Both the position numbers and the translations under genes were made by a program. Positions 48,584-57,263 of a stretch of DNA of 64,000 bases are shown here, piece by piece; the stretch's first letter is position 1; every line of letters starts with the position of its first letter. The stretch is from Sphingomonas kyeonggiensis (GTDB lineage Bacteria; Pseudomonadota; Alphaproteobacteria; Sphingomonadales; Sphingomonadaceae), in the NCBI RefSeq assembly GCF_014196745.1, contig NZ_JACIEH010000003.1:1-64000 (forward strand), given 5' to 3'. The notes below the pieces were generated by a model. The model searched no databases. It was given only the letters and a program-made list of their open reading frames with translations, and had not been told where the DNA came from.

Positions 48584-50989
48584 ATGAGAACCGACCTATT
48601 TCGCGCGCTGACGGCCAGCGTGGCAACGCTCAGCTGCGGCTTCGGCGTTACTGAACAAGCGTTTGCACAGAACGCAGACACCGCGCCCGTACAGACGAGT
48701 GAGGCCTCCGGGGATACCGGCCTCGCCGACATCGTCGTCACTGCGCAGCGCCGCCAGGAAAAGGCACAATCGGTACCGATCTCGATCACCTCGGTCAGCG
48801 GCCAGGCGCTCGAGGACAGCGGCTTCACCTCGCTCACCGACCTGCAATATGTCGTGCCCGGCGTTCAATATGACCCCACCCAAGGCGCTGCCTTCCAGAT
48901 CCGCGGCGTCGGCAGCACATCGTTCGACTTCTCCAACGCCAAATCGGTCAATGTCGTCGTCGATGACGTCGTGATGGACGCCCAGCGCGACAACGGCCTG
49001 ATCGGCCTCACCGACATCCAGCGCGTCGATGTGCTGATGGGCCCGCAGGGTACGCTGTTCGGCAAGAACTCGACCTCGGGCGTGATCGCGATCACCACCA
49101 ACAAGCCGGTGATCGGCCAGTTCTCCGGCACCGCCTATGCCAGCTATGGCGAACGCAACGACCGCAACACCAATGCGACCGTGAACCTGCCGATCAGCGA
49201 GCAGGCAGCACTTCGCCTGTCCGCCTTCGCGCTGGGCCAGGACGGCAAGGGCCGCTATGTGGTGCTCGACCGCAATCTCGGCCTGGTCAGCGAATGGGGC
49301 GTGCGCGGCAAGCTGCTGTTCCAGCCGGCCCCGTCGCTCGAGCTGGTGCTCGCCGGCGAATATACCCACCATATCGACACTGCCATCCGCGTGCCCGTTG
49401 GCGGCCCGGCCGGCTCGACCTTCGCACCCGCCGCCGCGCTAACCGCGGCGCAGATCGCGCTTGGCGTGGTCCCGGGACCGGAGAATGCCGACAGCGCCGA
49501 CGGATCGCTGGGCCACAACACCACGACCAACAAGGGCGGTTCGCTCCATGTGAACTATGAGATGGGCCAGCACACGCTGACCTCGATCACCGCCTATCGC
49601 GAGACGACGTTCGACAACGACACGCCCGCCGATCTGCTTCCCCGCAACGTCTATGCCTATATCCCGTTCAATTCGGGCCGGCTGAAGACGAACAAGTTCA
49701 GCGAGGAGATCCACTTCGCCTCACCCACCGGCGGCACGATCGAATATCTGGTCGGCGCCTTCTACAACAAGCTGAACGCCAAGCAGACCCAGCTGCAATG
49801 GGGCACGCTCGGCACGCCGCTGCTGTCGCCTGCCGGCGTTCCCTCGCCGACGCTCTATGCAGTGACCGGCGCCTTCGATCCGATCACCAAGGCAATGCTC
49901 GGCAACGCCGTGCTGTTCGACGCCACCAACGAAGCGGCGGCCGCGTTCGGCCAGGTCAAGATCACGCCGGCACGCCAGTTCAGCGTGACCTTTGGCGGGC
50001 GCTACAACTACGACTGGAACAGCCAGACGATCAGCTACATCAATATCGATCCAAGGCCCATCACCGGCTATTCGCCGATCTTCGTCGCCACCGGCGCAGG
50101 ACCGACCGAGGCATTCCGCACGGGATCGAAGAAGGGTGGCCGCTTCACCTATCGCATCGCGCCGCAGTTCGCGATCAACCGCGACGTGATGGTCTATGCA
50201 AGCTACGCGACGGGCTACAAGCCGGGCGGCGTCGCGTTCGTCGGCAACCGGTACGACCCGTACAATCCGGAATCGGTGAAGAGCTGGGAAATCGGCCTGA
50301 AGAGCGAGCTGTTCGATCGCCGCGCGCGGTTCAACCTCGCAGCCTTCTCGTCGAAGTTCACCGATTTCCAGGCGACGATCCTGACTCCGGTGAGCACCGG
50401 CATCGGCGGGTTCATCCTGGCATCGGCCATCGGCAACGCACCGGGCCTGCGCTCGCGCGGCGTCGAGGCATCGCTCACGGTCAAGCCGGCGCGGCAGATC
50501 ACGCTGGGCGGCTCGGTCACCTATACCGACGCCACCTTCACCGATTACGTCGCCAGCCCGACCGCCAACTATACCGGCACGCGCCTCACCAACGCGCCCG
50601 AATGGCAGGCAAGCGTGACGATGGACTATGCCGACGAGATCGGCGCCGGGCTGAACTTCAAGGCACATCTCGACTATGGCTATCGCAGCGACACCCAGAC
50701 GGTGACGGGCGCAATGCTGGGCGACATCCTCGCCCCGGCCGTCAGCAACGCGGACGGCACCAAGACGCCCAATTCGACCTATTCGCGGATCCCGGGATAC
50801 GGCCTGCTCAACGGGCGCGTCAGCCTGGCCAAGCTGGATGGCGCGGTCGAGTTCGGCGTCTATGCCCGCAATCTGCTGAACACCTATTATTCCACCGGCT
50901 GGCAGATCTACGGCCCGCTCGGCCTGCTGCACTATACCTCGCCGAACGCCTACCGGACGCTCGGCGCCTTCGCCAAGATCAACTTCTGA
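48584..50989 (+). CDS. TonB-dependent receptor
   Basis: 801 residues with a signal peptide (ending QAFAQ) and a TonB box-like start (ADIVVTAQRRQEKAQSVP). Plug domain at about 55-165 (SLTDLQYVVPGVQ, IRGVGSTSFDFSNA, DIQRVDVLMGPQGTLFGKNS, TSGVIAITTNKP). Beta barrel to the end, closing with YRTLGAFAKINF and a terminal Phe. No STN domain, so it is not a FecR-signalling receptor. The leader has a small hairpin (CCCGCC...GGCGGG at 48547-48563). It lies between the MFS transporter and the PI-PLC-like gene. Confidence 0.93.
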   Translation: MRTDLFRALTASVATLSCGFGVTEQAFAQNADTAPVQTSEASGDTGLADIVVTAQRRQEKAQSVPISITSVSGQALEDSGFTSLTDLQYVVPGVQYDPTQGAAFQIRGVGSTSFDFSNAKSVNVVVDDVVMDAQRDNGLIGLTDIQRVDVLMGPQGTLFGKNSTSGVIAITTNKPVIGQFSGTAYASYGERNDRNTNATVNLPISEQAALRLSAFALGQDGKGRYVVLDRNLGLVSEWGVRGKLLFQPAPSLELVLAGEYTHHIDTAIRVPVGGPAGSTFAPAAALTAAQIALGVVPGPENADSADGSLGHNTTTNKGGSLHVNYEMGQHTLTSITAYRETTFDNDTPADLLPRNVYAYIPFNSGRLKTNKFSEEIHFASPTGGTIEYLVGAFYNKLNAKQTQLQWGTLGTPLLSPAGVPSPTLYAVTGAFDPITKAMLGNAVLFDATNEAAAAFGQVKITPARQFSVTFGGRYNYDWNSQTISYINIDPRPITGYSPIFVATGAGPTEAFRTGSKKGGRFTYRIAPQFAINRDVMVYASYATGYKPGGVAFVGNRYDPYNPESVKSWEIGLKSELFDRRARFNLAAFSSKFTDFQATILTPVSTGIGGFILASAIGNAPGLRSRGVEASLTVKPARQITLGGSVTYTDATFTDYVASPTANYTGTRLTNAPEWQASVTMDYADEIGAGLNFKAHLDYGYRSDTQTVTGAMLGDILAPAVSNADGTKTPNSTYSRIPGYGLLNGRVSLAKLDGAVEFGVYARNLLNTYYSTGWQIYGPLGLLHYTSPNAYRTLGAFAKINF

Positions 50990-51060
50990 CGCGCCTTCGC
51001 CGCCGCCTCCGCCATTCGGTGAGAGGCCGCGCGCGATCCGTCGCACCAAGGACCTACGAC

Positions 51061-52272
51061 ATGAAGAAGCTCGCAATCGGCCTCGGCCTGATCGCCACCT
51101 GCGCCGCCGCGATCGCCATTGCCCAGGAAGCGCCCCGCACCGAAGAGGTACGGCTCAACGAGATCCAGGTGATCGGCACCCACAACAGCTATTCGCAGGG
51201 CGTCGATCCTCGATTGCTCGCCTTGGCCGATGCCCGGATCGGCCCGATGATGGCCGGTTTCGTGAAGAACATGCCGGAAGCGATGAAGGCCGACTGGCAG
51301 GAATACCACCCCAATTTCATCAGCTTCAGCGAGGGCCTGAACTATCGCTACACCTCGCTGACCGAACAGCTCGATGCCGGCATGCGCAGCCTGGAGATCG
51401 ACATCAACAACGACCCCCAAGGCGGGCGCTATGCCCATCCGGCGGGCCTCGCGGCACTCCGCGCTACGGGCGTGAAGGACAGTGACATGCTGCCCTATGA
51501 CGCAACCGACATGGAAAAGCCGGGCCTCAAGGTGTTCCACGTCGCCGATCTCGACGTGCGCTCCAGCTGCAACCTGTTCAGCCGCTGCCTGAAGAATCTG
51601 CGCGCCTGGTCGGATGCGCATCCGAACCATGCGCCGATCTTCATCCTGGTCGAAGCGAAGAGCGATGCCGTGCCGGTGTTCACAGGCGCGACGCCGCCGC
51701 TCGCCTTTGATCGCGCGGCGTTCGACGAGATGGACCAGTCGATCTTCCGCGAGATCGGCCGCGACAAGCTGGTGACGCCCGATCAGGTCCGCGGCACCTA
51801 TCCCACGCTCGAAGCTGGCGTGCTCGCGCACAACTGGCCAACGCTCGCCAAGTCGCGTGGCAAGTTCGTCTTCCTGCTGCTTACCGCGATGGATCCCCGC
51901 GCGCTCGCCGCCTATCATGCGGGACACGAGAATCTGGAAGGCCGCGCCGCATTCCTGCGCGCCACGCCGGGGCAAAGCTACGCTGCGTTCCTGCTGCTCG
52001 ACAACGCCAATGTCCGCGCCAAGGAGATTCCCGAGCGCGTGAAGCAAGGCTATCTGGTCCGCGCCCGCGCCGATATCGAAACCTATGAGGCAAAGGTGAA
52101 CGATCCAAGCCGCGCCAATCAGGCATTTGCCAGCGGCGCCCAGATCGTCTCGACCGATTTCTACAAGCCTGGCAACGCCTATGGCACCAGCTATGTCGTT
52201 CGGCTGCCGGGTGGTGGCGAGGCGCGCTGCAACCCCGTCAATGCCCCCAAGGGCTGCCGGCTGGAGCGCTGA
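51061..52272 (+). CDS. Exported calcium-dependent phosphoinositide-PLC-like phosphodiesterase
   Basis: 403 residues from the ATG at 51061, starting a signal peptide (MKKLAIGLGLIATCAAAIAI, ending AQ). The TIM-barrel PLC-like core starts with IQVIGTHNSYSQG, where H41 is the likely catalytic His, followed by SLEIDINNDPQGGRYAHP (metal-binding Glu/Asp region), VFHVADLD, and IFILVEAKSDAVPVF. The pattern fits the PI-PLC-C1 family. It would cleave a phosphodiester such as an inositol phospholipid head group in the periplasm or outside. It lies 71 bases after the TonB receptor, so a scavenging pair is likely. Confidence 0.84.
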   Translation: MKKLAIGLGLIATCAAAIAIAQEAPRTEEVRLNEIQVIGTHNSYSQGVDPRLLALADARIGPMMAGFVKNMPEAMKADWQEYHPNFISFSEGLNYRYTSLTEQLDAGMRSLEIDINNDPQGGRYAHPAGLAALRATGVKDSDMLPYDATDMEKPGLKVFHVADLDVRSSCNLFSRCLKNLRAWSDAHPNHAPIFILVEAKSDAVPVFTGATPPLAFDRAAFDEMDQSIFREIGRDKLVTPDQVRGTYPTLEAGVLAHNWPTLAKSRGKFVFLLLTAMDPRALAAYHAGHENLEGRAAFLRATPGQSYAAFLLLDNANVRAKEIPERVKQGYLVRARADIETYEAKVNDPSRANQAFASGAQIVSTDFYKPGNAYGTSYVVRLPGGGEARCNPVNAPKGCRLER

Positions 52273-52378
52273 TCGATCGACCTCGGGCAAGGAGACGAAG
52301 GGTGAATCGGCGGACTTTCCCCTGCGCATCGGCAGCGACGATCGCAGCGGCAGCCTTCAACTTCTTGCCGCAGGGGCG

Positions 52379-52654
52379 AACGCGCGGCCCAAGCCCGATA
52401 TCATCGTGATCCCATGGACGATCTCGGCTTCGGCGATGTCGGACCGACCGCGGGCCAGGCCGACGCCACGCCGAACATCGACAGGGTGGCCAACAAAGAC
52501 ACGGTGCTGACCGACTATCCCCGCCGGCAAGTCTGGCCGCGCCGCGCGCCAAGCCGGCCGCTACCCAATCCATACCGGCTGGCGCAGGGCGCGATCCGGC
52601 AGAATGACAATCTCGGCCTGCCACTTACCGAGATGCCCCCTTTTTCCGGCAAGC
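52379..52654 (+). pseudogene. Sulfatase remnant (N-terminal fragment, frameshifted)
   Basis: One frame reads NARPKPDIIVI up to 52411, then the next frame continues MDDLGFGDVG, ATPNIDRVANKDTVLTDY, APSRPLP and GAIRQNDNLGLPLTEMPPF. Together these give the start of an arylsulfatase (PNIIVIxxDDLGFGD...ATPNIDRLA...CAPSR...RGNDNLGLPL), but with a frameshift, a lost active-site C/S-x-P-x-R motif and no C-terminal part. It is a decayed gene behind the phosphodiesterase and may once have served the same nutrient locus. The rest of 52273-52815 shows nothing else. Confidence 0.68.
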
Positions 52655-52815
52655 CGGGGATCGGCGGATATTCTCGATTGATGTCGAGCAGACCTTCTGA
52701 AGCGAGGCATTCGCAGCCTAACAGCCTTACCTGCTCGACCGCGCGACCCGCGCTGAGGCAATCTTATTTCACGGATGAGGCACTTTTATCCGTGCTCGAC
52801 ACCGATACTGGGAAG

Positions 52816-52891
52816 TGGTGGGCGCTGACGGGCTCGAACCGCCGACCCTCTCGGTGTAAACGAGATGCTCTACCAACTGAGCTAAGCGCCC
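52816..52891 (-). tRNA. tRNA-Val(UAC)
   Basis: 76 bases on the minus strand: acceptor GGGCGCT pairs with AGCGCCC, discriminator A, encoded CCA. D-arm contains AGCTCAGTTGGTAGAGC. Anticodon stem TCTCG/CGAGA with loop TTTACAC gives anticodon UAC. T-arm GTTCGAGCC. All positions are consistent with a functional valine tRNA. Confidence 0.96.
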
Positions 52892-52943
52892 TGGCAATGC
52901 CAGTTTGCGTCCGATGCCAAAGCCTTGGCCTCAGGGCAAGCCC

Positions 52944-53900
52944 TCAGACGAGACCGAGCCCCGCACGGCGGATCGCCCCAACATAGGCGCGCATGCCCTG
53001 CACCGCCTTTTCGCTCAGCACGATATAGGCGCGGCGCCGGTCGCCGGGATCGGCCTGGCGCCCGAATAGCCCGGCTTCGTGCATCGTGCCGATCCACCGC
53101 AGCGCCGTGGTGGGCGGCACGGCGGCGGCGATGCACAGGCTCGAGACCGAGACCCGCCGCCGTTCGAGGCTGGCCGCGAAGAGATCGAGCAGCATGTCCC
53201 AGGCGGGATCGGCGAACAGCTCGGTCGCGAAATACTGGCCGCGGAGCCGGCGCGCGCGGATCACCGCGCGGATCTCGCCCGACGAAATGTCCGGCAGCGG
53301 CTCGTCGGCACCGCGATACTCCATTTCGGGCGCGCGGATGCTACTGCGCCCGATCTCTTCCTCCTCGGCCAGTTCGCCTCGGGTGAGCCGAGCAAGCGCA
53401 TCGGCGATGCGCGCAACCTCCTCGTTGAGACGGCGCAGGCGCGCGACTTCGGTGTCGCGGGTGATGTCGGTCCAGCGGCTACGTGGCGCGCCTTCGTTTT
53501 CTGCCCGGGCCCGAAGCAGCGCGCCGAGCAGCTCGGTGGTGCCGGGATCGCAGAGCAACTGGGTCCGCGGCTTACCGATAAGCGGCCCGGCGAGGTCGAT
53601 CTGGCCGTCGGAGAAGATCGCCACCAGCGCCGGCCCGGCAAGTGCGTCGCCCAGCATGTCCAGTACCATGGCCAACTCGGTCTCGGCGGCTCCGCGTGCA
53701 TCGAGCAGCACCAGATCGAGCGCCGCTCCATCGAGCAAGGCAGGCGCCGTGGCGATATCGGCCACCTCCCGCACCCGGATCCCGGCAGCGGTAAGCGTCT
53801 CGATCACATCGGTTCGCGCCGCGCTGGTGATCAGCAGCGCGTTGGCCGCCAGATCATAGGGAGCGCCAACCAGCTCGGGAGCCGCGGAAAGGTTCGCCAT
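52944..53900 (-). CDS. Winged-helix (MarR-like) regulator with receiver-like N-terminus
   Basis: 318 residues. Residues 15-130 look like a degenerate receiver or Rossmann-like domain (DLVLLDARGAAETELAMVLD, LVAIFSDGQIDLAGPL). Residues 145-185 form a coiled coil. Residues 215-315 are a MarR-type winged helix (ARRLRGQYFATELFADPAWD, MLLDLFAASLERRRVSVSSL, then PPTTALRWIGTMHEAGLFGR and DRRRAYIVLSEKAVQGM). It is probably a transcriptional regulator found widely in sphingomonads. No kinase is adjacent, and phosphorylation is doubtful. Confidence 0.77.
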   Translation of the reverse strand: MANLSAAPELVGAPYDLAANALLITSAARTDVIETLTAAGIRVREVADIATAPALLDGAALDLVLLDARGAAETELAMVLDMLGDALAGPALVAIFSDGQIDLAGPLIGKPRTQLLCDPGTTELLGALLRARAENEGAPRSRWTDITRDTEVARLRRLNEEVARIADALARLTRGELAEEEEIGRSSIRAPEMEYRGADEPLPDISSGEIRAVIRARRLRGQYFATELFADPAWDMLLDLFAASLERRRVSVSSLCIAAAVPPTTALRWIGTMHEAGLFGRQADPGDRRRAYIVLSEKAVQGMRAYVGAIRRAGLGLV

Positions 53901-53985
53901 TGCCTTCTCGGGTCATGTTCCCGGAGAGGCCCACCCTCCGGAACGGATTGCTCGATCCGCCCCGTTTCGGAGCTTATGGCGCGAC

Positions 53986-54022
53986 CCGGACGGGCGGGAG
54001 AATCATTGCCCGCCCGTTCCGG
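53986..54022 (-). terminator. Hairpin at the 3' end of the membrane protein gene
   Basis: CCGGACGGGCGGG (53986-53998) pairs with CCCGCCCGTTCCGG (54009-54022) with one bulge and a 10-base loop. It starts immediately after the stop codon of the minus-strand membrane protein gene. No clear T-tract follows, so it may need Rho or only stabilise the mRNA. A smaller stem (TTCCCGGAG/CTCCGGAA) lies at about 53921-53946. Confidence 0.5.
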
Positions 54023-54023
54023 A

Positions 54024-54956
54024 TCAGTCCACGACTGATCCGTCGGATTCGGCTGCAAATACCGCAGCTTCGCTCGGATCGCCGAGAAGTTCGCGCGTCG
54101 CGCTGGCGAGCAGACCCGGACCGAGCGCCAGGCCGACCGCGAAGAACACCGCACCGACCACGCCGAACAGGATCTTGGTGACGAGCGGCATCGCCAGCTG
54201 CTGTGCGGCGAACGCCTCGGCCGCAGCCTGCATCTGCTCTCGGTCGCCATTGGCCGCGAACAGCGCGGCGAGATAATCGCCCATAACGAACGACATGACG
54301 GCGACGCCGGCGACGACGAAGATCAGGCTGATCAGGAAATAGCAGGCAAAGAGCAGCCAGAAGCGGCCGCGGGTCAGGTCCCAGGCGACATCGAGGCTGA
54401 TCCGGCGGCGGTAGAAGCTCAGCGGGAAGATCAGCGAGATGCGCACCTCGACCCAGATCACGGCACAGATGAACGCGAGGACAAGCAGGAACGAAAGAAT
54501 GGCGGTGACGACGTTCTGCCCCACGATCCAGCCCAGGGCGGCGATGACCAGCAGCAGCAGTAGCTCGGCGATGAACACCGCGACGAAAAGCCCGATGACG
54601 ACGAGGATCACCAGCCCGAACATGCGGAACTCGTCCATGCCCAGGCGCATATAGGCGAAGCCGCCCTCCTCGGGTCGCAACATTGCGCGGAACACCGCGT
54701 TCATCAGCACCACGACGAGGAACAGCAGGCAGAGGTTGAGGAGCAGGATCAGGCTGAACGCCGGCCCGGCGAACGCCGAGACCGCAGCGCTGGTATCGGC
54801 CACGCTCGGCATCATCGTGCCGTACATCAGCAGCCCCATGACCAGCGATATGGCCAGCGCGCCGACGCAATAGGTGACCGCCCAGATCACCACCGACGCG
54901 GGGCGATCGCGCAGCAGCCCGAACGCTCCCCCCAGAATCGAACCCACGCTCGCCAT
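54024..54956 (-). CDS. Polytopic inner-membrane protein, unknown function
   Basis: 310 residues. Six to seven hydrophobic helices: about 22-48 (VVIWAVTYCVGALAISLVMG), 65-88, 110-140, 145-170 (ILSFLLVLAFICAVIW), 200-225 and 255-280. Soluble segments carry RPEEGGFAYMRLGMDEFRMF and FPLSFYRRRISLDVAWDLTR, patterns often seen in DUF-type glycerophosphoryl diester phosphodiesterase membrane-domain proteins. I do not assign a function. It is downstream of, and codirectional with, the pnt operon (32 bases), but probably an independent cistron. Confidence 0.8.
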   Translation of the reverse strand: MASVGSILGGAFGLLRDRPASVVIWAVTYCVGALAISLVMGLLMYGTMMPSVADTSAAVSAFAGPAFSLILLLNLCLLFLVVVLMNAVFRAMLRPEEGGFAYMRLGMDEFRMFGLVILVVIGLFVAVFIAELLLLLVIAALGWIVGQNVVTAILSFLLVLAFICAVIWVEVRISLIFPLSFYRRRISLDVAWDLTRGRFWLLFACYFLISLIFVVAGVAVMSFVMGDYLAALFAANGDREQMQAAAEAFAAQQLAMPLVTKILFGVVGAVFFAVGLALGPGLLASATRELLGDPSEAAVFAAESDGSVVD

Positions 54957-54988
54957 TCGATTTCCCCCATTCGCTCAGTCCGTCAGCG

Positions 54989-56401
54989 TCAATCGAGGCT
55001 CTTCACGATCTCCTCGACCATCTTCTTGGCGTCCGCGAGCAGCATCATGGTGTTGTCGCGGTAGAACAGCTCATTGTCCACGCCGGCATAGCCCACACCG
55101 CCCATCGAGCGCTTGATGAAAAGCACCGTCTTGGCTTTTTCGACATCGAGCACCGGCATGCCATAGATCGGCGAGGACTTGTCGGTCTTCGCCGCCGGGT
55201 TGGTCACGTCGTTGGCGCCGATGACGAAGGCGACGTCTGTCTGGGCGAACTCGCTGTTGATGTCCTCCAGCTCGAACACCTCGTCATAGGGCACGTTCGC
55301 TTCGGCGAGCAGCACGTTCATATGACCAGGCATGCGCCCCGCGACCGGGTGGATCGCGTATTTCACGCGCACGCCATGCTCCTTGAGCTTGTCACCCATC
55401 TCGCGCAGCGCGTGCTGCGCCTGGGCGACCGCCATGCCGTAGCCCGGCACGATGATGACCTGTTCCGCCTGGCTCATCAGGAAGGCCGCATCCTCGGCCG
55501 ATCCACGCTTCCAAGGCCGGTCGATCGCCGCACCGCTGCCACCCGAATCGGCGACGGCGCCAAAGCCACCCGCGATCACGCTGATGAAGCTGCGGTTCAT
55601 CGCGCGGCACATGATGTAGCTGAGGATCGCGCCCGACGAGCCGACCAGCGCACCGGTGACGATCATCGCCGTATTGTGCAGCGTGAAGCCCATCGCCGCT
55701 GCCGCCCAGCCCGAGTAGCTGTTGAGCATCGAGACGACCACCGGCATGTCCGCGCCGCCGATCGGCACGATCAGCAGGAAGCCGATGACGAAGCTGAGCG
55801 CGGTCACCGTCCAGAATACCCAGGGGCTCTGGTCGGTGACGAAATAGCCGATCAGGCCGAGAATGCCGGCGAGAACGCCCAGGTTGATGACATGGCGGCC
55901 GGGCAGCAGGATCGGCTTGCCCGACATGTTGCCGTTGAGCTTGAGGAACGCGATCACCGAGCCGGAGAAGGTGATCGCACCGATCGCGACGCCCAGGCCC
56001 ATCTCGATCCGGCTGATGCTGAGGATCTCGCCGTCGGGACCCAGGATGCCGAAGGCACCCGGGTTGAGGAAGGCCGCGGCCGCGACGAGCACCGCCGCCA
56101 TGCCGACCAGCGAGTGGAAGGCGGCGACCAGCTGCGGCATCGCGGTCATCGCGATCCGCCGCGCGGTGACGAAGCCGATCACGCCGCCGATCGCAATCGC
56201 CGCGCCCAGTTCGATGGGGCTGGCGATCTCGTGGGTGATCAGCGTGGTGACCACCGCGATCGCCATGCCGAGCATGCCGAGCCGGTTGCCCCGCCGGCTG
56301 CTCGCAGGGCTGGAAAGCCCGCGCAGTGCGAGGATGAAGCAGATGCCGGCGACCAGATAGGCCAGCGCCACCCACGGATTGACAGGTGCCCCCTCGTGCA
56401 T
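54989..56401 (-). CDS. pntB: NAD(P) transhydrogenase subunit beta
   Basis: 470 residues. Eight to nine membrane helices (VNPWVALAYLVAGICFILAL at the start) are followed by the dIII NADP-binding domain from about 290: VIIVPGYGMAVAQAQHALRE with the GYGMAVAQAQ fingerprint, YAIHPVAGRMPGHMNVLLAEA, ANDVTNPAA, SPIYGMPVLDVEKA and KRSMGGVGYAG. It works with PntAA/PntAB as a proton-driven transhydrogenase making NADPH. The start lies 4 bases after the pntAB stop. Confidence 0.95.
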   Translation of the reverse strand: MHEGAPVNPWVALAYLVAGICFILALRGLSSPASSRRGNRLGMLGMAIAVVTTLITHEIASPIELGAAIAIGGVIGFVTARRIAMTAMPQLVAAFHSLVGMAAVLVAAAAFLNPGAFGILGPDGEILSISRIEMGLGVAIGAITFSGSVIAFLKLNGNMSGKPILLPGRHVINLGVLAGILGLIGYFVTDQSPWVFWTVTALSFVIGFLLIVPIGGADMPVVVSMLNSYSGWAAAAMGFTLHNTAMIVTGALVGSSGAILSYIMCRAMNRSFISVIAGGFGAVADSGGSGAAIDRPWKRGSAEDAAFLMSQAEQVIIVPGYGMAVAQAQHALREMGDKLKEHGVRVKYAIHPVAGRMPGHMNVLLAEANVPYDEVFELEDINSEFAQTDVAFVIGANDVTNPAAKTDKSSPIYGMPVLDVEKAKTVLFIKRSMGGVGYAGVDNELFYRDNTMMLLADAKKMVEEIVKSLD

Positions 56402-56405
56402 CGGC

Positions 56406-56684
56406 TCAGCCCTTCTTCTTGTACATGGCGAGCATGCGCTCGGTGACGGCGAAGCCGCCGAAGATGTTCACGGATGCGAGCGCCACGGCGACCAGACCGA
56501 GCCACTTGGCGACTTCCGCGCCCGATGCGGCCGACGCGATCAGCGCACCGACGATGATCACGGAGGAAATGGCGTTGGTCACCGCCATCAGCGGCGTGTG
56601 CAGCGCCGGCGTGACCGACCAGACCACATAATAGCCGACGAAACAGGCCAGCACGAAGATCGACAGGATCGAAATGAAGTCCAT
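56406..56684 (-). CDS. pntAB: NAD(P) transhydrogenase subunit alpha, membrane part
   Basis: 92 residues with three membrane helices: ISILSIFVLACFVGYYVVWS, VTNAISSVIIVGALIASAAS and LGLVAVALASVNIFGGFAVT, then ERMLAMYKKKG. This is the small alpha-2 subunit of the three-gene alphaproteobacterial enzyme (dII helices). Normally it follows pntAA directly; here a 190-codon foreign-looking gene lies between. Its start is 6 bases after that gene's stop. Confidence 0.92.
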   Translation of the reverse strand: MDFISILSIFVLACFVGYYVVWSVTPALHTPLMAVTNAISSVIIVGALIASAASGAEVAKWLGLVAVALASVNIFGGFAVTERMLAMYKKKG

Positions 56685-56690
56685 AGATCA

Positions 56691-57263
56691 TCAGCCCTTA
56701 AAGATATTGGGGAACACCCAAACCAAGAAAAAATAGACCTCGATAGCTGCTGTAACCCCTATCGCAATCTTCCAATACAGCCTGCTCACGCCGTACTGTC
56801 CGTCGGAAATATGCCGAACATTGGCTTCTGCGCTTTCCCGATTCGCGCCTGGATGCTCCTCGATGTAGCTTTTTATCGCGCGCTCACGCTTCATCCGACG
56901 ATTCAGTTGCCATCCAACAGCACCGAATTTGCGCTCAATGCTGCGCATCACCTCACCACGTTCAATCATGCCATTGCGTTGAGACATTGCGTGGGCTCGA
57001 CCCAGGAAACTGAGCCAGATTGGTAATATTCCTACTAGCATCTTGGCAGGCCCGTCAGGAATGAGCTTGTCTCCGAGAATTGCAGCATAGAAAGCAGCCA
57101 AAGCAGCGAGCGACAGTTGTATGAACTGCCATCGCGTTTGCTGAGCCTTTTCATTTCGGTCGAATAGCTGCTGGTAATGCGCCAGTAGAAATTCAGGCTT
57201 CGCTTGCGCAGGCTGGATCAATTCACCGTCAAGATTCTCAACGCTGTCTGCGGGAGCACTCAC
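56691..57263 (-). CDS. Membrane protein inserted inside the pnt operon, unknown family
   Basis: 190 residues from the GTG at 57263, which overlaps the pntAA stop (GTGA), so it is coupled to the operon. An acidic N-terminus leads to HYQQLFDRNEKAQQTRWQFI, two close membrane helices (about 46-62 and 70-88), a long basic cytoplasmic stretch (SQRNGMIERGEVMRSIERKF, NRRMKRERAIKSYIEEHPG), and a third helix near the C-terminus (WKIAIGVTAAIEVYFFLVWV). Its DNA is visibly richer in A and T than the pnt genes and uses different codons. I know of no role for it in transhydrogenase; the helix-pair-plus-domain layout is reminiscent of SLATT-type defence effectors, but I see no diagnostic motif. Confidence 0.82.
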   Translation of the reverse strand: MSAPADSVENLDGELIQPAQAKPEFLLAHYQQLFDRNEKAQQTRWQFIQLSLAALAAFYAAILGDKLIPDGPAKMLVGILPIWLSFLGRAHAMSQRNGMIERGEVMRSIERKFGAVGWQLNRRMKRERAIKSYIEEHPGANRESAEANVRHISDGQYGVSRLYWKIAIGVTAAIEVYFFLVWVFPNIFKG

